NCBI RefSeq assembly: GCF_036345995.1
Contig: NZ_CP107796.1
Coordinates: 1,798,001 to 1,862,000, forward strand
Length of the DNA stretch: 64,000 nt
Direction: 5' to 3'
DNA from: Streptomyces sp. NBC_00557
GTDB taxonomy: Bacteria; Actinomycetota; Actinomycetes; Streptomycetales; Streptomycetaceae
Positions 26,013-34,390 of the stretch are shown one piece after another. The first letter of the stretch is position 1. Each line of letters opens with the position of its first letter. Under the pieces are notes generated by a model. The model had not been told where the DNA came from and searched no databases. It worked only from the letters and a program-made list of their open reading frames with translations. A program made the translations under genes and the position numbers.

Positions 26013-26453
26013 GTGCCGATCTTCTCCCTCTCCCGTACGGCCCCGCTCCCCCTCGACGAGGCGTGGCGCCGGCTCACCGAGTGGCCCCGCCACGCCGACG
26101 CGGTCCCGCTGACCCGGATCAGGGTGCTCACCCCCGGGCCCACGGGTGTGGGGACGCGCTTCGTGGCCCGGAGCGGCGTGGGCCCGCTGGCCGTCGACGA
26201 CGTGATGGAGGTGACGGTGTGGCGCCCGCCGGCCGGCGGCGAGGGCGGCCGGTGCCGCCTGGAGAAGCGCGGCCGGGTGCTGCTGGGCTGGGCGGAGATC
26301 GAGGTCCTGCCGGGTCCCGGGGGCCGCAGCCGGGTGCTGTGGCGCGAGGAGGTGCGGGTGCGCTTCCTGCCCCGCGCCGTCGACGACGTACTGCAGGCCC
26401 CGGCGCGGTACGTGTTCGGACGCGCCGCGAACCGGCTGCTCAGGCAGGCGTGA
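26013..26453 (+). CDS. SRPBCC-family (polyketide cyclase/dehydrase-like) protein
   Basis: A ~146-aa START/Bet-v1-like fold protein: PIFSLSRTAPLPLDEAWRRLTEWPRHADAVPLTRI, then VGTRFVARSG, then LWREEVRVRFLP. Such proteins bind hydrophobic ligands in a helix-grip cavity; many Streptomyces members have no known role. GTG 26013 is preceded by a -10-like TACGAT (26001-26006) only 7 nt away and no ribosome site, which suggests a leaderless mRNA. It converges on the NCS2 permease with a hairpin between them. Its enzymatic activity is unknown. Confidence 0.78.
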   Translation: MPIFSLSRTAPLPLDEAWRRLTEWPRHADAVPLTRIRVLTPGPTGVGTRFVARSGVGPLAVDDVMEVTVWRPPAGGEGGRCRLEKRGRVLLGWAEIEVLPGPGGRSRVLWREEVRVRFLPRAVDDVLQAPARYVFGRAANRLLRQA

Positions 26454-26497
26454 ACCGGTCGCGGGCGGCGCGGGCGGGCGCGGCGCCGGGACGTGCG

Positions 26498-26525
26498 ACG
26501 GGCCGGCGGACGGCCGCCGGCCCGT
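26498..26525. terminator. Bidirectional terminator, 12-bp hairpin
   Basis: ACGGGCCGGCGG pairs perfectly with CCGCCGGCCCGT around loop ACGG. It lies between the convergent SRPBCC gene and NCS2 permease gene. Confidence 0.75.
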
Positions 26526-26551
26526 TGACGGCCTCCCGGCGGGGCGGCTGG

Positions 26552-28018
26552 CTAGTGCACGCCCAGCAGTTCCCGGATCGGGTGCAGCGAGAAGTACACG
26601 ACGAAGAGCACCGTCAGGCCCCACATGAAGACGCTGATCTCCCGCCACTTGCCCTGCGCGAGCTTGATGACGACGTAGGAGATGACGCCGGCGGCGACGC
26701 CGGGGGTGATCGAGTAGGTGAACGGCATGATCACGACGGTCAGGAAGACCGGGATCGCGACGGAGCGGTCCGCCCAGTCCACGTGACGGGCGTTCATCAT
26801 CATCATCGCTCCGATGGTGACCAGGGCGGCCGAGGCCACCTCGCGCGGCACGATCGCCGTGATCGGGGTGAAGAAGAGACACAGGGCGAAGAAGCCGCCG
26901 GTGACCACCGAGGCGAGTCCGGTGCGGGCGCCCTCGCCGACGCCGGTCGCGGACTCCACGAACACGGACTGGCCGGAGCCGCCCACGACACCGCCGACGA
27001 CACCGCCGGCGCCGTCGATGAACAGCGCCTTGGACAGGCCCGGCATGCGGCCGCGCTCGTCGGCGAGTCCGGCCTCGGTGCCGATGCCGATGATGGTGGC
27101 CATCGCGTCGAAGAAGCCGGCGAGCACGAGGGTGAAGACGATCATGGTGACCGTCATGTAGCCGACGTCGCCCAGGCCGCTGAAGGACACCTTGCCGATG
27201 AGCGAGAAGTCCGGCATGGACACGGCGCCGCCGTGCAGCGCGGGGCTCTCGCCGTTGGCCCAGGACGTGGCGTCCACGAGCCCGAACGCGTTGACGACGA
27301 TCGCGAGCAGGGTGCCGGTGACGATGCCGATGAGGATGGCGCCCGGGACGTTCCGGGTCTGCAGCGCGAAGATGAGCAGCAGCGTGACGGCGAAGAGCAG
27401 GACGGGCCAGCCGACGAGTTCGCCCTTGTCGCCCAGTGTCACGGGGGTCGCCGTACCGGCGTGCACGAACCCTGCCTTGACCAGGCCGATGAACGCGATG
27501 AACAGGCCGATGCCCATCGTGATGCCGTGCTTGAGCGGCAGCGGGATCGCGTTCATGATCATCTCGCGCAGGCCGGTGACCACCAGGAGCATGATCACGA
27601 CGCCGTAGGCGACGCACATGCCCAGGCCCTGGGCCCAGGTGAGGGTCTTGGTCCCCATGACCAGACCGGCCAGCACACCGGAGACGGAGAGTCCGGCGGC
27701 CATGGCGAGCGGCACCTTGCCGACCCAGCCCATGAGGAGGGTGGTGGCCGCGGCGCCGAGCGCGGTCGCCGTGATGAGCGCCTTCTGGCTCAGGGAGTCG
27801 CCGGACCTGTCGGCGCCGCTGAGGATCACCGGGTTGAGCAGAAGGATGTACGCCATCGCCATGAAGGTGGTGACGCCACCGCGGACCTCGGTCGCGACGG
27901 TGGATCCTCGTTCGGATATGTGGAAGTACCGGTCGAGCCACGACCTGCCGGCCGAGGGACGCGAACCCGCGCCCGCGTCCTCGGCGGTGGTCGTCGGCTC
28001 CACTGACTGCTGGGTCAT
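26552..28018 (-). CDS. NCS2-family purine (guanine/hypoxanthine-type) permease
   Basis: A 488-aa polytopic membrane protein of the AzgA-like NCS2 branch, which takes up purine bases by proton symport. TM segments fill the sequence from EVRGGVTTFMAMAYILLLNPVIL onward. The conserved FDAMATIIGIGTEAG and GGSGQSVFVESATGVGEGARTGLASVVTG blocks mark the substrate site. ATG 28018 has GGGAG 9 nt upstream; an upstream ATG at 28033 is less likely. It is divergent from a PucR-type regulator, which commonly controls purine use. An inverted repeat (CCCGTAC 28048-28054, GTACGGG 28066-28072) lies in its leader. Confidence 0.92.
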   Translation of the reverse strand: MTQQSVEPTTTAEDAGAGSRPSAGRSWLDRYFHISERGSTVATEVRGGVTTFMAMAYILLLNPVILSGADRSGDSLSQKALITATALGAAATTLLMGWVGKVPLAMAAGLSVSGVLAGLVMGTKTLTWAQGLGMCVAYGVVIMLLVVTGLREMIMNAIPLPLKHGITMGIGLFIAFIGLVKAGFVHAGTATPVTLGDKGELVGWPVLLFAVTLLLIFALQTRNVPGAILIGIVTGTLLAIVVNAFGLVDATSWANGESPALHGGAVSMPDFSLIGKVSFSGLGDVGYMTVTMIVFTLVLAGFFDAMATIIGIGTEAGLADERGRMPGLSKALFIDGAGGVVGGVVGGSGQSVFVESATGVGEGARTGLASVVTGGFFALCLFFTPITAIVPREVASAALVTIGAMMMMNARHVDWADRSVAIPVFLTVVIMPFTYSITPGVAAGVISYVVIKLAQGKWREISVFMWGLTVLFVVYFSLHPIRELLGVH

Positions 28019-28697
28019 GGTGCCATCTCCCAAGGTTCATAGGGACACCCGTACACCTGTGCCGGGTACGGGATTTGGGAATGGACGACCCGGGGGACGG
28101 CCCGAGACGAACAAAGGGGTGGTGCTTCGGGGCCCGCGAGCGGTGCGGAACCGAAGGGGGTTCCTCCGGGCGGCGCGGCGGAGTGTGTGACGTTCCCTGC
28201 GCCGCCCGGAGAGCTGTGGGGTTACGCGGTCCCGTACGGTGGCCGGGCCGCACCGGAGTGCCGGCGGGCTCCGGCCCGGTCGCGTCCCGGATCGCCGCGG
28301 GGACGGCGGGCGCGGGCGCGCGCCTCCTCCCGGCCGGCGGGGCGCAGGAAGTCCATGACCGGCTCTCTTCTTCGTCTCGGGGGGTCGTACGGATCGAGCC
28401 ACTCCGCGGGCGGCGGGCCCGGCTCGTTCATGTCCTGTTCACGTGGAGCGGACTCAGTACACCGTCCGGCGCTCCGGCCGGGTCAGTCACCGAAAACATG
28501 AAGGAGTTGGCTGGCCACGGCGGGCATCTTGTAGATTCGTATGAACGGAGGTCGTCGGTCACCTCTCCGATTTCCCGCAGAACCGCAGGAAACAGTGCGG
28601 AGACCCCGGAGACGCCCTGTGCGTCCGATTCCGGGCGACTCCCCCGTCACCCTCCAAGATCATCGTAGGTTTCGAGACAAAGAACGGCGGCGACGAG
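28019..28697. other. 679-bp divergent regulatory region, permease/PucR
   Basis: No convincing gene lies here. It holds the leader of the NCS2 permease with an inverted repeat (28048-28072) and, toward PucR, a possible promoter (28507-28537). A 69-codon ORF on the minus strand (28222-28431) starts MNEPGPPPAEWLDPYDPP. Its charged low-complexity remainder and the missing spaced ribosome site argue against a gene, though it could be a remnant. Confidence 0.5.
28507..28537 (+). promoter_or_regulatory. Possible promoter for the PucR regulator
   Basis: A -35-like TTGGCT (28507-28512) and a -10-like TAGATT (28532-28537) are separated by 19 bp. This would give a ~150-nt leader before the PucR ATG. 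It is a weak sequence match only. Confidence 0.35.
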
Positions 28698-30371
28698 ATG
28701 CGGCTGCGCGCACTTCTGGACACCGATGCGCTGGGCCTGCGGCTGCTCGGCGGCGAGGAGGAGCTGGACCGGTCGGTGCGCGGGGTCATGACCACCGACC
28801 TGCGCGACCCGAGCCGCTACCTCTCCGGGGGCGAGCTGGTGCTCACCGGCCTGGCCTGGCGCCGGGACGCCGACGACTCCGAGCCGTTCGTACGGATCCT
28901 GGTGCAGGCCGGGGTGGCGGCGCTCGCGGCCGGCGAGGCCGAGCTGGGCGACATACCCGACGACCTGGTCGTGGCCTGCGCCAAGCACCGGCTGCCGCTG
29001 TTCGCGGTGCACGAGTCCGTGGCGTTCGCGACGATCACCGAGCACGTCGTACGGCAGGTCTCCGGCGAGCGCGCCGGCGACCTCGCGGCGGTGGTGGACC
29101 GGCACCGGCGCATGATGACCTCCGGCCCGGCGGGCGGCGGCCCGGACGTGGTCCTCGACCTGCTCGGCTCCGACCTGGACCTGCGCGCCTGGGTGCTGGC
29201 CCCGACCGGGCGGCTGATCGCCGGCTCCGAGGCGCACGGCCCGGCCCTGTCCGCGGAGACCTGCGCGCAGCTCGCCGCGGAGCACCTGGCGGCCACCCGC
29301 ACCGGCCGGCGCGGCCCGCACCGGGTCCTGCTGGGCGGTACGACGTACTCGCTGTTCCCGATCCGCTCCTCCGGCCGCTCCCCGCAGGGCGCCCGCGACG
29401 TGCGCGAGACGGTGCTGTCGGACTGGCTGCTGGCCGTCGAGGCGGACGCCGGCGACTGGCCCGAGGAGCGCATGGACCTGCTGCACGGCGTCACCCAGCT
29501 GATCGCCGTCGAGCGGGACCGGAGGGACGCGGCGCGCACGGTGCGGCGCCGGCTCGCCCAGGAGGTGCTGGAGCTGGTCCAGACGGGCGCCGCGCCGGCC
29601 GAGATCGCCGCCCGCCTGAGGGTGGCCGCCCCGGTGCTGCTGCCCGGCCTCGGCGCGGCCCCGCACTGGCAGGTCGTGGTGGCCCGGGTGGAGTGGGAGG
29701 GCGGTCAGGTCGAGGGCGGCCCGGTCGCCCAGTCCCTGCTGGAGGAGATCCTCGTCGACCCGCTGGCGACCGGCCCGGAGCCGTCGGACCGGATCGCCGT
29801 CGCGCACACCGGCGACGAGGCGGTCGCCCTGGTGCCGCTGCCCGCGGTCGCCGCCGAGCACGACGGCTCGGAGACCGGCCTGCTGGCCGACGCCCTGCTG
29901 CGGTCGGTGGGCGAGACGCTGTCCGCCGGCCTGAACGACGACGGCCGGCTCACCCTCGGCGTCAGCGCGGCCGTGCACTCCGCCGAGGCGCTGCGCGGCG
30001 CCCTGGAGGAGGCCCGGCACGCCCGCCGGGTGGCTGCCGCCCGGCCGGGCCGGGTCTGCGCGGCCGGCCACCAGGAACTGGCCAGCCACGTCCTGCTGCT
30101 CCCCTTCGTGCCGGACGACGTCCGCCGCGCCTTCACCGCCCGCCTGCTGGACCCGCTGAGGGAGTACGACCGCCGCCACCGGGCCGAGCTGATCCCGACC
30201 CTGGAGGCCTTCCTCGACTGCGACGGCTCCTGGACCCGCTGCGCCACCCGGCTCCACCTGCACGTCAACACGCTGCGCTACCGGGTGAGCAGGATCGAGC
30301 AGTTGACGGGACGGGACCTGTCGCGCCTGGAGGACAAGCTCGACTTCTTCCTCGCCCTGCGCATGAGCTGA
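28698..30371 (+). CDS. PucR-family transcriptional regulator
   Basis: A 557-aa regulator. The N-terminal PucR sensory domain (about 1-125) contains RGVMTTDLRDPSRYLSGGELVLTGLAW. A GGDEF-like middle region follows (~300-450). The C-terminal PucR helix-turn-helix reads DGSWTRCATRLHLHVNTLRYRVSRIEQLTGRDLSRLEDKLDFFLALR. Relatives control purine, amino-acid or polyamine catabolism. It is divergent from a purine permease, which suggests purine control. ATG 28698 is preceded by a weak GGCGACGAG. A strong hairpin follows the stop. Confidence 0.92.
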   Translation: MRLRALLDTDALGLRLLGGEEELDRSVRGVMTTDLRDPSRYLSGGELVLTGLAWRRDADDSEPFVRILVQAGVAALAAGEAELGDIPDDLVVACAKHRLPLFAVHESVAFATITEHVVRQVSGERAGDLAAVVDRHRRMMTSGPAGGGPDVVLDLLGSDLDLRAWVLAPTGRLIAGSEAHGPALSAETCAQLAAEHLAATRTGRRGPHRVLLGGTTYSLFPIRSSGRSPQGARDVRETVLSDWLLAVEADAGDWPEERMDLLHGVTQLIAVERDRRDAARTVRRRLAQEVLELVQTGAAPAEIAARLRVAAPVLLPGLGAAPHWQVVVARVEWEGGQVEGGPVAQSLLEEILVDPLATGPEPSDRIAVAHTGDEAVALVPLPAVAAEHDGSETGLLADALLRSVGETLSAGLNDDGRLTLGVSAAVHSAEALRGALEEARHARRVAAARPGRVCAAGHQELASHVLLLPFVPDDVRRAFTARLLDPLREYDRRHRAELIPTLEAFLDCDGSWTRCATRLHLHVNTLRYRVSRIEQLTGRDLSRLEDKLDFFLALRMS

Positions 30372-30378
30372 GGTCAGC

Positions 30379-30417
30379 GGGGCGCGGGGCGGCCGGATAC
30401 GGCCAGGCCCGCGCCCC
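30379..30417 (+). terminator. PucR terminator
   Basis: GGGGCGCGGG pairs with CCCGCGCCCC, and an inner GGCC/GGCC pair closes part of the loop. It begins 8 bp after the PucR stop codon. Confidence 0.7.
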
Positions 30418-30423
30418 GCCACT

Positions 30424-30441
30424 TTGTGAAATCTTTCACCC
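30424..30441. promoter_or_regulatory. Rex-like operator candidate
   Basis: TTGTGAA-ATCT-TTCACCC matches 12 of the 14 fixed positions of the redox repressor Rex site, which I recall as TTGTGAA-N4-TTCACAA. It lies about 80 bp upstream of the TPR-like gene. It is stated from memory of the consensus and untested. Confidence 0.4.
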
Positions 30442-30522
30442 ACCCTCTTGGCCCGGCCCCGCGATTGGTGCTGGAATGCCGCCACCACTCAACAGCTCGA
30501 TGGCGTGCTCGGGGAGGGCAAC

Positions 30523-31305
30523 GTGGCGCATCCCGCCATGTCTGGGAACGGAACGACCGCCGGTGACGATCCTCTCCAGACCGCGGTATGGCGGCTGCGC
30601 TCGCGGGCCTGCTGGGCCGACGCGGCGGCCCTGCTGCCGCCGGACACCCCCGCCACGGCCCTGCAGCGAGCCGCGCTGCTCGTCGAACGGTGCCTGTACA
30701 CCGAGCGGGGCTGGGCGGACGCCGAGGACGCCCTGCGGACGGCGGAGGCGCTCGCGCACACCGACGAGGAACGGGGGGCGGCCGCCTGCGAGCGCGGCCA
30801 ACTCGCCTACACGGCCACGCTGCACGGCGTCCGGGACCGAGCGGACGAGGCGCGGGCCGCGCTGGGGCGGGCGGCGGCGCTGATCCCTCCGGGGGCGCCC
30901 CTGCGGGCCCTGCTGGACTTCCGCCGGGGTCTGATCGCGGAGAACCTGACCCGTTCCCCGCAGGCGGCGCGCGCCGCGTACCGCCGGGCGCACGCGGGCG
31001 CCGCCGCGCACGCGGACGCGCTGCTGCTGTCCTTCACCTGGCGCCACCTCGCCGGACTCGCGCTGCGGGACGGGGAGTTGGCCGAGGCCCGGCACGGGTT
31101 CGCGGAATCCCTGCGGATCCGCGAGGAACTGGGCTACCTGGTGGGCACGGCCCCCGCGCTCGCCTCGCTGGCCGACGCGGAGTCCGAACCGGAGGCGTCC
31201 CGGCTGCGCGAGGAGGCCCGCCGGCTGTTCCGGCTCCTCGGCGGCGTGCCGACCTGGCTGGCGCGGCAGCTGGCCCCGCCTGCGCCGGGGGTGGCCACGG
31301 CGTAG
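30523..31305 (+). CDS. TPR-like helical repeat protein
   Basis: A ~260-aa all-helical soluble protein resembling tetratricopeptide or LAL-type repeats: AAALLPPDTPATALQRAALLVERCLY, then ERGQLAYTATLHG, then ARHGFAESLRIREELGYLVGTAPALASLADAE. No catalytic or DNA-binding domain is visible. GTG 30523 has GGGGAGGG 6 nt upstream, better than the ATG at 30538. Its TAG stop (31303-31305) lies exactly against the left end of a 137-bp MITE-like element, so the original C-terminus may have been changed by insertion. Possibly a protein-protein interaction module. Function unknown. Confidence 0.72.
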   Translation: MAHPAMSGNGTTAGDDPLQTAVWRLRSRACWADAAALLPPDTPATALQRAALLVERCLYTERGWADAEDALRTAEALAHTDEERGAAACERGQLAYTATLHGVRDRADEARAALGRAAALIPPGAPLRALLDFRRGLIAENLTRSPQAARAAYRRAHAGAAAHADALLLSFTWRHLAGLALRDGELAEARHGFAESLRIREELGYLVGTAPALASLADAESEPEASRLREEARRLFRLLGGVPTWLARQLAPPAPGVATA

Positions 31306-31442
31306 GTCCTGTCGTCAAACTCCCTCCGTCCGCCCGGAGGGCGGGCCTCGCGCCCGCTGCGGAGCAGCTGATGCATGCCGTAGGTGCGTGCTCTGGGGGT
31401 CCCCCCCGCCGAAGGCTGGGGGAGGGAGTTTGACGACAGGGC
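31306..31442 (+). mobile_element. 137-bp MITE-like element, copy 1
   Basis: Terminal inverted repeats GTCCTGTCGTCAAACTCCC (left) and GGGAGTTTGACGACAGGGC (right) enclose an internally foldable GC-rich core. It is the reverse-oriented twin of the element at 37810-37946, with 135 of 137 bases identical. It holds no ORF for a transposase. The flanks read GTAG (left) and CCAG (right), a degraded version of the CTAG duplication seen around copy 2. It lies between two convergent genes and may also act as a terminator. Confidence 0.85.
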
Positions 31443-31528
31443 CCAGGGGCCGGTCGGCGCCCTCGCGTCGCGGGCGCGGGTCAGTGGGGCACTCGCGCAG
31501 TGCCCGCACCCCTTCGGGGCGGCTTGGC

Positions 31529-32317
31529 TCAGCGCGCGCCTGCGAAGTGCTCGGTGACCAGCGTCCGCACCACGTCCACGTCGCCGGCGATCAACGCGTC
31601 CAGCAGGGCCATGTGTTCGGCCGCGTCCGCGACCAGGTACGCCCGGCCCTGCCGGACCGGGGGCCACTGGGCGCGGCGGTGCAGGTCGGAGGCGATGCGG
31701 ACCAGCTGCTCGTTGCCGGACAGGGCGAGCAGCGCGCGGTGGAAGGCCCGGTCGGACTCGGCGTACGCCGCCGGGCAGCCGGAGGCCGCCGCGCGTGCCG
31801 TCTCCTCCGCGAGCGGACGCAGTTCGGCCCACCGCTCCCCCGGCACGCTCCGGGCCAGCCGCAGCATCACCGGCACCTCGATGAGCGCGCGCACCTCCGC
31901 CAGCTCGGCCAGCTCCCGCGCCCCGCGCTCGACGACCCGGAAGCCGCGGTTGGGCACGACCTCGACGGCGCCCTCCAGGGCGAGCTGCTGCATGGCCTCG
32001 CGCACCGGCGTGGCCGAGACACCGAACCGCTCGCCGAGCACCGGCGCCGAGTAGACCTCGCCCGGCCGCAGCTCCCCGGTCACCAGGGCCGCACGCAGCG
32101 CGTCCAGGATCTGCCCCCGTACCGAGGAGCGCTGCACCGCGGGCCGCACGCCGGGGACCGGCCGCTCACCGTGCGTGTGCTCGCCCCGGGCCGCGGGCAC
32201 GGCGGTGTCCCGCTCGCGGAAGCCGTCGAGGGCGTCCGCCGCGCGCGCCTGCACGGGCACCCGGGGCCGGCCGGGCGGGGTCCCCGCGCCGGCGGAGCCC
32301 TGCGCGCTCTGCTTCAC
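31529..32317 (-). CDS. GntR/FadR-family transcriptional regulator
   Basis: A 262-aa regulator. A ~65-residue low-complexity N-terminus precedes the GntR winged helix (SSVRGQILDALRAALVTGELRPGEVYSAPVLGERFGVSATPVREAMQQLALEGAVEVVPNRGFRV). An all-helical FCD ligand domain follows (YAESDRAFHRALLALSGNEQL, then AEHMALLDALIAGD). Such proteins sense organic acids or fatty acyl groups, often with a bound metal. I chose GTG 32317 because AGGAGGG sits 4 nt upstream; ATG 32353 has no ribosome site. It is divergent from the DUF2637 gene across a 434-bp region with palindromes. Confidence 0.9.
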   Translation of the reverse strand: MKQSAQGSAGAGTPPGRPRVPVQARAADALDGFRERDTAVPAARGEHTHGERPVPGVRPAVQRSSVRGQILDALRAALVTGELRPGEVYSAPVLGERFGVSATPVREAMQQLALEGAVEVVPNRGFRVVERGARELAELAEVRALIEVPVMLRLARSVPGERWAELRPLAEETARAAASGCPAAYAESDRAFHRALLALSGNEQLVRIASDLHRRAQWPPVRQGRAYLVADAAEHMALLDALIAGDVDVVRTLVTEHFAGAR

Positions 32318-32429
32318 GGGTCCCTCCTGGCGGCTTGTCGGCACTTGGGTCATTAACGGCGGGTTGTCGTTTCTCCGTCAAGCACCATAGGCCGCCGAGG
32401 CGCCAGGTCAAACTCACCGAGGGCAAGCG

Positions 32430-32444
32430 AGGCAAGCCTTGCCT
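32430..32444. promoter_or_regulatory. Iron-box-like palindrome (DtxR/IdeR type)
   Basis: AGGCAAG-C-CTTGCCT has perfect 7-bp arms. It matches 13 of the 15 core positions of the DtxR-family consensus TWAGGTWAGSCTWACCTWA (the two outermost bases on each side not counted). It lies 113 bp upstream of the GntR start in the 434-bp divergent region 32318-32751. The rest of that region holds the 32567 palindrome and otherwise nothing I recognise. Confidence 0.45.
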
Positions 32445-32566
32445 GAGTCCTCCGCACCGCGCGGCGTCCACTAAGATCATCGCCGGTACGGCCGCCCACT
32501 CACCCCACCCCCTCCGACAGGTGATTCACAATGTCCTCACCCGTCGCGGGAACTTTCCGAGGAACC

Positions 32567-32578
32567 ACCCGTACGGGT
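32567..32578. promoter_or_regulatory. 12-bp perfect palindrome
   Basis: ACCCGTACGGGT is fully palindromic. It lies in the GntR/DUF2637 divergent region, 174 bp upstream of the DUF2637 start. It is a possible operator for the neighbouring GntR regulator. Confidence 0.4.
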
Positions 32579-32751
32579 AGTCTTATTCGAACTCAACTCC
32601 CGCCCCTCACGCGGTAGTTCGAGCAGAACGCCGTCCTGGGCATCCCCTTGCGCTTCCGTGGCGGCCTCTTGCCCCGAAACCCCTTGAGGGCCCTCGGGAG
32701 TGGGCCACTATGGCGGGCGTTACGCCCTATCCCCATGCAAGGGACCCTCTG

Positions 32752-33801
32752 ATGAGACTGACCGACATATCGCTGAACTGGCTGCTTCCGGGCGCCGTGC
32801 TGCTCCTGGGCATGCTGGTCGCGGTGGCGGTGCTCGCACGCGGCAAGCGCACCTCCGGGGAGAACGCGAGCGCGGACGACTCGTGGGAGCGCAGCGAGGA
32901 GCGCCGCAGGCGCAAGGAGGCCGTGTACGGCACCGCCTCCTATGTGCTGCTGTTCTGCTGTGCGGCGGTCGCGGCCGCGCTGTCCTTCCACGGCCTCGTC
33001 GGCTTCGGCGAACAGAACCTGGGGCTGACCGACGGCTGGCAGTACCTGGTCCCGTTCGGCCTGGACGGCGCGGCGATGTTCTGCTCCGTGCTCGCGGTGC
33101 GCGAGGCCAGCCACGGCGACGCGGCGCTCGGCTCCCGGATACTCGTGTGGATGTTCGCCGCGGCGGCGGCCTGGTTCAACTGGGTGCACGCGCCCCGGGG
33201 CGCCGGCCACGCGGGAGCGCCGCAGTTCTTCTCCGGTATGTCGCTGTCCGCGGCCGTGCTGTTCGACCGCGCGCTGAAGCAGACCCGCCGGGCCGCGCTG
33301 CGCGAGCAGGGCCTGGTGCCGCGTCCGCTGCCGCAGATCCGCATCGTGCGCTGGCTGCGGGCCCCCCGCGAGACCTACAAGGCCTGGTCGCTGATGCTCC
33401 TGGAGGGCGTGCGCAGCCTGGACGAGGCGGTCGAGGAGGTCCGCGACGACAAGCGGCAGAAGGACCAGCAGCGGCAGCGCCGGCGCGAGCAGCAGCGCAT
33501 CGAGCGCGCCCAGCTGAAGGCCATCAGCCGGGGCCACCGCGGTTTCGTGGGCCGCGGCGGCCGCCAGGTCGAGGTCGAGGTGCAGGCGGTCGAGCGCGGC
33601 CCCGCCCCGGCGACCGCGGAGCCTGCCATATCGGCCGCGGAGCAGCTGCCCGTGCGCGCCCGCCCCTCCCTGCAGCCGGTCCGCAGCGCGTCCGCTGAGC
33701 CGGTGACCGTCGACCTCACCGCCGAGGACGACACCATGGCGCTGCCGCGCCTGGACTCCCTGGAGCGCAAGCTGAAGGACCTGGAGCAGCAGTTCGGCTA
33801 G
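32752..33801 (+). CDS. DUF2637 membrane protein (SpdB-like)
   Basis: A 349-aa protein. A single N-terminal hydrophobic segment (LLPGAVLLLGMLVAVAVLA) and a charged linker precede the DUF2637 four-helix membrane region (about 58-160: SYVLLFCCAAVAAALSFHGL, LVPFGLDGAAMFCSVLAVREAS, ILVWMFAAAAAWFNWVHA). A charged coiled-coil-rich cytoplasmic tail follows (KRQKDQQRQRRREQQRIERAQ). DUF2637 occurs in Streptomyces plasmid spread proteins (SpdB) and in many chromosomal proteins of unknown role. ATG 32752 has AAGGGA upstream. A 20-bp hairpin ends the gene. Plasmid ancestry is possible, but no other transfer genes are present. Confidence 0.85.
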   Translation: MRLTDISLNWLLPGAVLLLGMLVAVAVLARGKRTSGENASADDSWERSEERRRRKEAVYGTASYVLLFCCAAVAAALSFHGLVGFGEQNLGLTDGWQYLVPFGLDGAAMFCSVLAVREASHGDAALGSRILVWMFAAAAAWFNWVHAPRGAGHAGAPQFFSGMSLSAAVLFDRALKQTRRAALREQGLVPRPLPQIRIVRWLRAPRETYKAWSLMLLEGVRSLDEAVEEVRDDKRQKDQQRQRRREQQRIERAQLKAISRGHRGFVGRGGRQVEVEVQAVERGPAPATAEPAISAAEQLPVRARPSLQPVRSASAEPVTVDLTAEDDTMALPRLDSLERKLKDLEQQFG

Positions 33802-33841
33802 AACCGCCGCTCGGCGCGGGCCGGCTGGAGGCGCCGCTCAC

Positions 33842-33886
33842 GACGGGCCGGGGGCGTGACCGCACGGGTCACGCCCCCGGCCCGTC
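33842..33886. terminator. Bidirectional terminator, perfect 20-bp stem
   Basis: Positions 33842-33861 pair perfectly with 33867-33886 around a 5-nt loop (GCACG). It lies between the convergent DUF2637 and ATP-binding genes and is the strongest hairpin in the window. Confidence 0.88.
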
Positions 33887-33916
33887 CCGCCGGTGAGCCG
33901 GCGTGCCCGCCGTGTG

Positions 33917-34390
33917 TCACGCCGCCTCGGCGCCCAGTTCGAACCACACCGACTTGCCCACCCCGTGCGGCCGTACGCCCCAGGCGTCCGCGAGGGACTG
34001 CACCAGCAGCATGCCCCGCCCATGGGTGTCGTCGTCCGAGTCCGGGCCGGTCAGCTCGGGTCTGCGGGCCACGAAGTCCCGTACCTCCACGCGCAGTCCG
34101 CCCGGCTCCACGACCGCGGTGAGGACCGCGTCGTCGTCGGTGTGGACGAGCGCGTTGGTGACCAGTTCGCTGGTGAGCAGTTCGGCGATCTCCGAGCGGC
34201 CCGGCTTGCCCCAGTGCCGCAGCAGTTCGCGCAACTCCCGGCGGGCCTCGGGCACCGCCCTGAGATCGGCCCGGCCCAGCTTGCGCCGCAGCCGGTGTGC
34301 GTGTGCCCTGATGGTGCCGGCCTCTTCCCCCGTCGCCGCCGAGGAGCCCCCGACGACCGCGGGACCGCCCCCTCGTGCCTGACTCTTCAT
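33917..34390 (-). CDS. ATP-binding protein, anti-sigma-like (HATPase_c_2)
   Basis: A 157-aa protein with a single GHKL-type ATPase domain of the RsbW/SpoIIAB-like class, very abundant in Streptomyces. The N box is IAELLTSELVTNALVHTDDDAVLTA. The G1-like box is VEVRDFVARRPELTGP, and the G2-like segment is THGRGMLLVQSLADAWGVRP. Such proteins bind sigma factors or anti-sigma antagonists and often phosphorylate them. It starts at ATG 34390 with GGGGG just upstream. A PP2C-like protein gene follows upstream in the same direction, so the pair may form a partner-switching module (inference). Confidence 0.85.
   Translation of the reverse strand: MKSQARGGGPAVVGGSSAATGEEAGTIRAHAHRLRRKLGRADLRAVPEARRELRELLRHWGKPGRSEIAELLTSELVTNALVHTDDDAVLTAVVEPGGLRVEVRDFVARRPELTGPDSDDDTHGRGMLLVQSLADAWGVRPHGVGKSVWFELGAEAA

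Noticed and set aside
28222..28431. 69-codon ORF in the permease/PucR gap
   Set aside because: Low-complexity charged sequence, ribosome site too close to ATG, no recognisable family; kept only as a note in the gap entry.
31315..31509. Short ORFs inside and next to the MITE-like elements
   Set aside because: The same translated stretch appears at both copies because the DNA is repeated; non-coding element.
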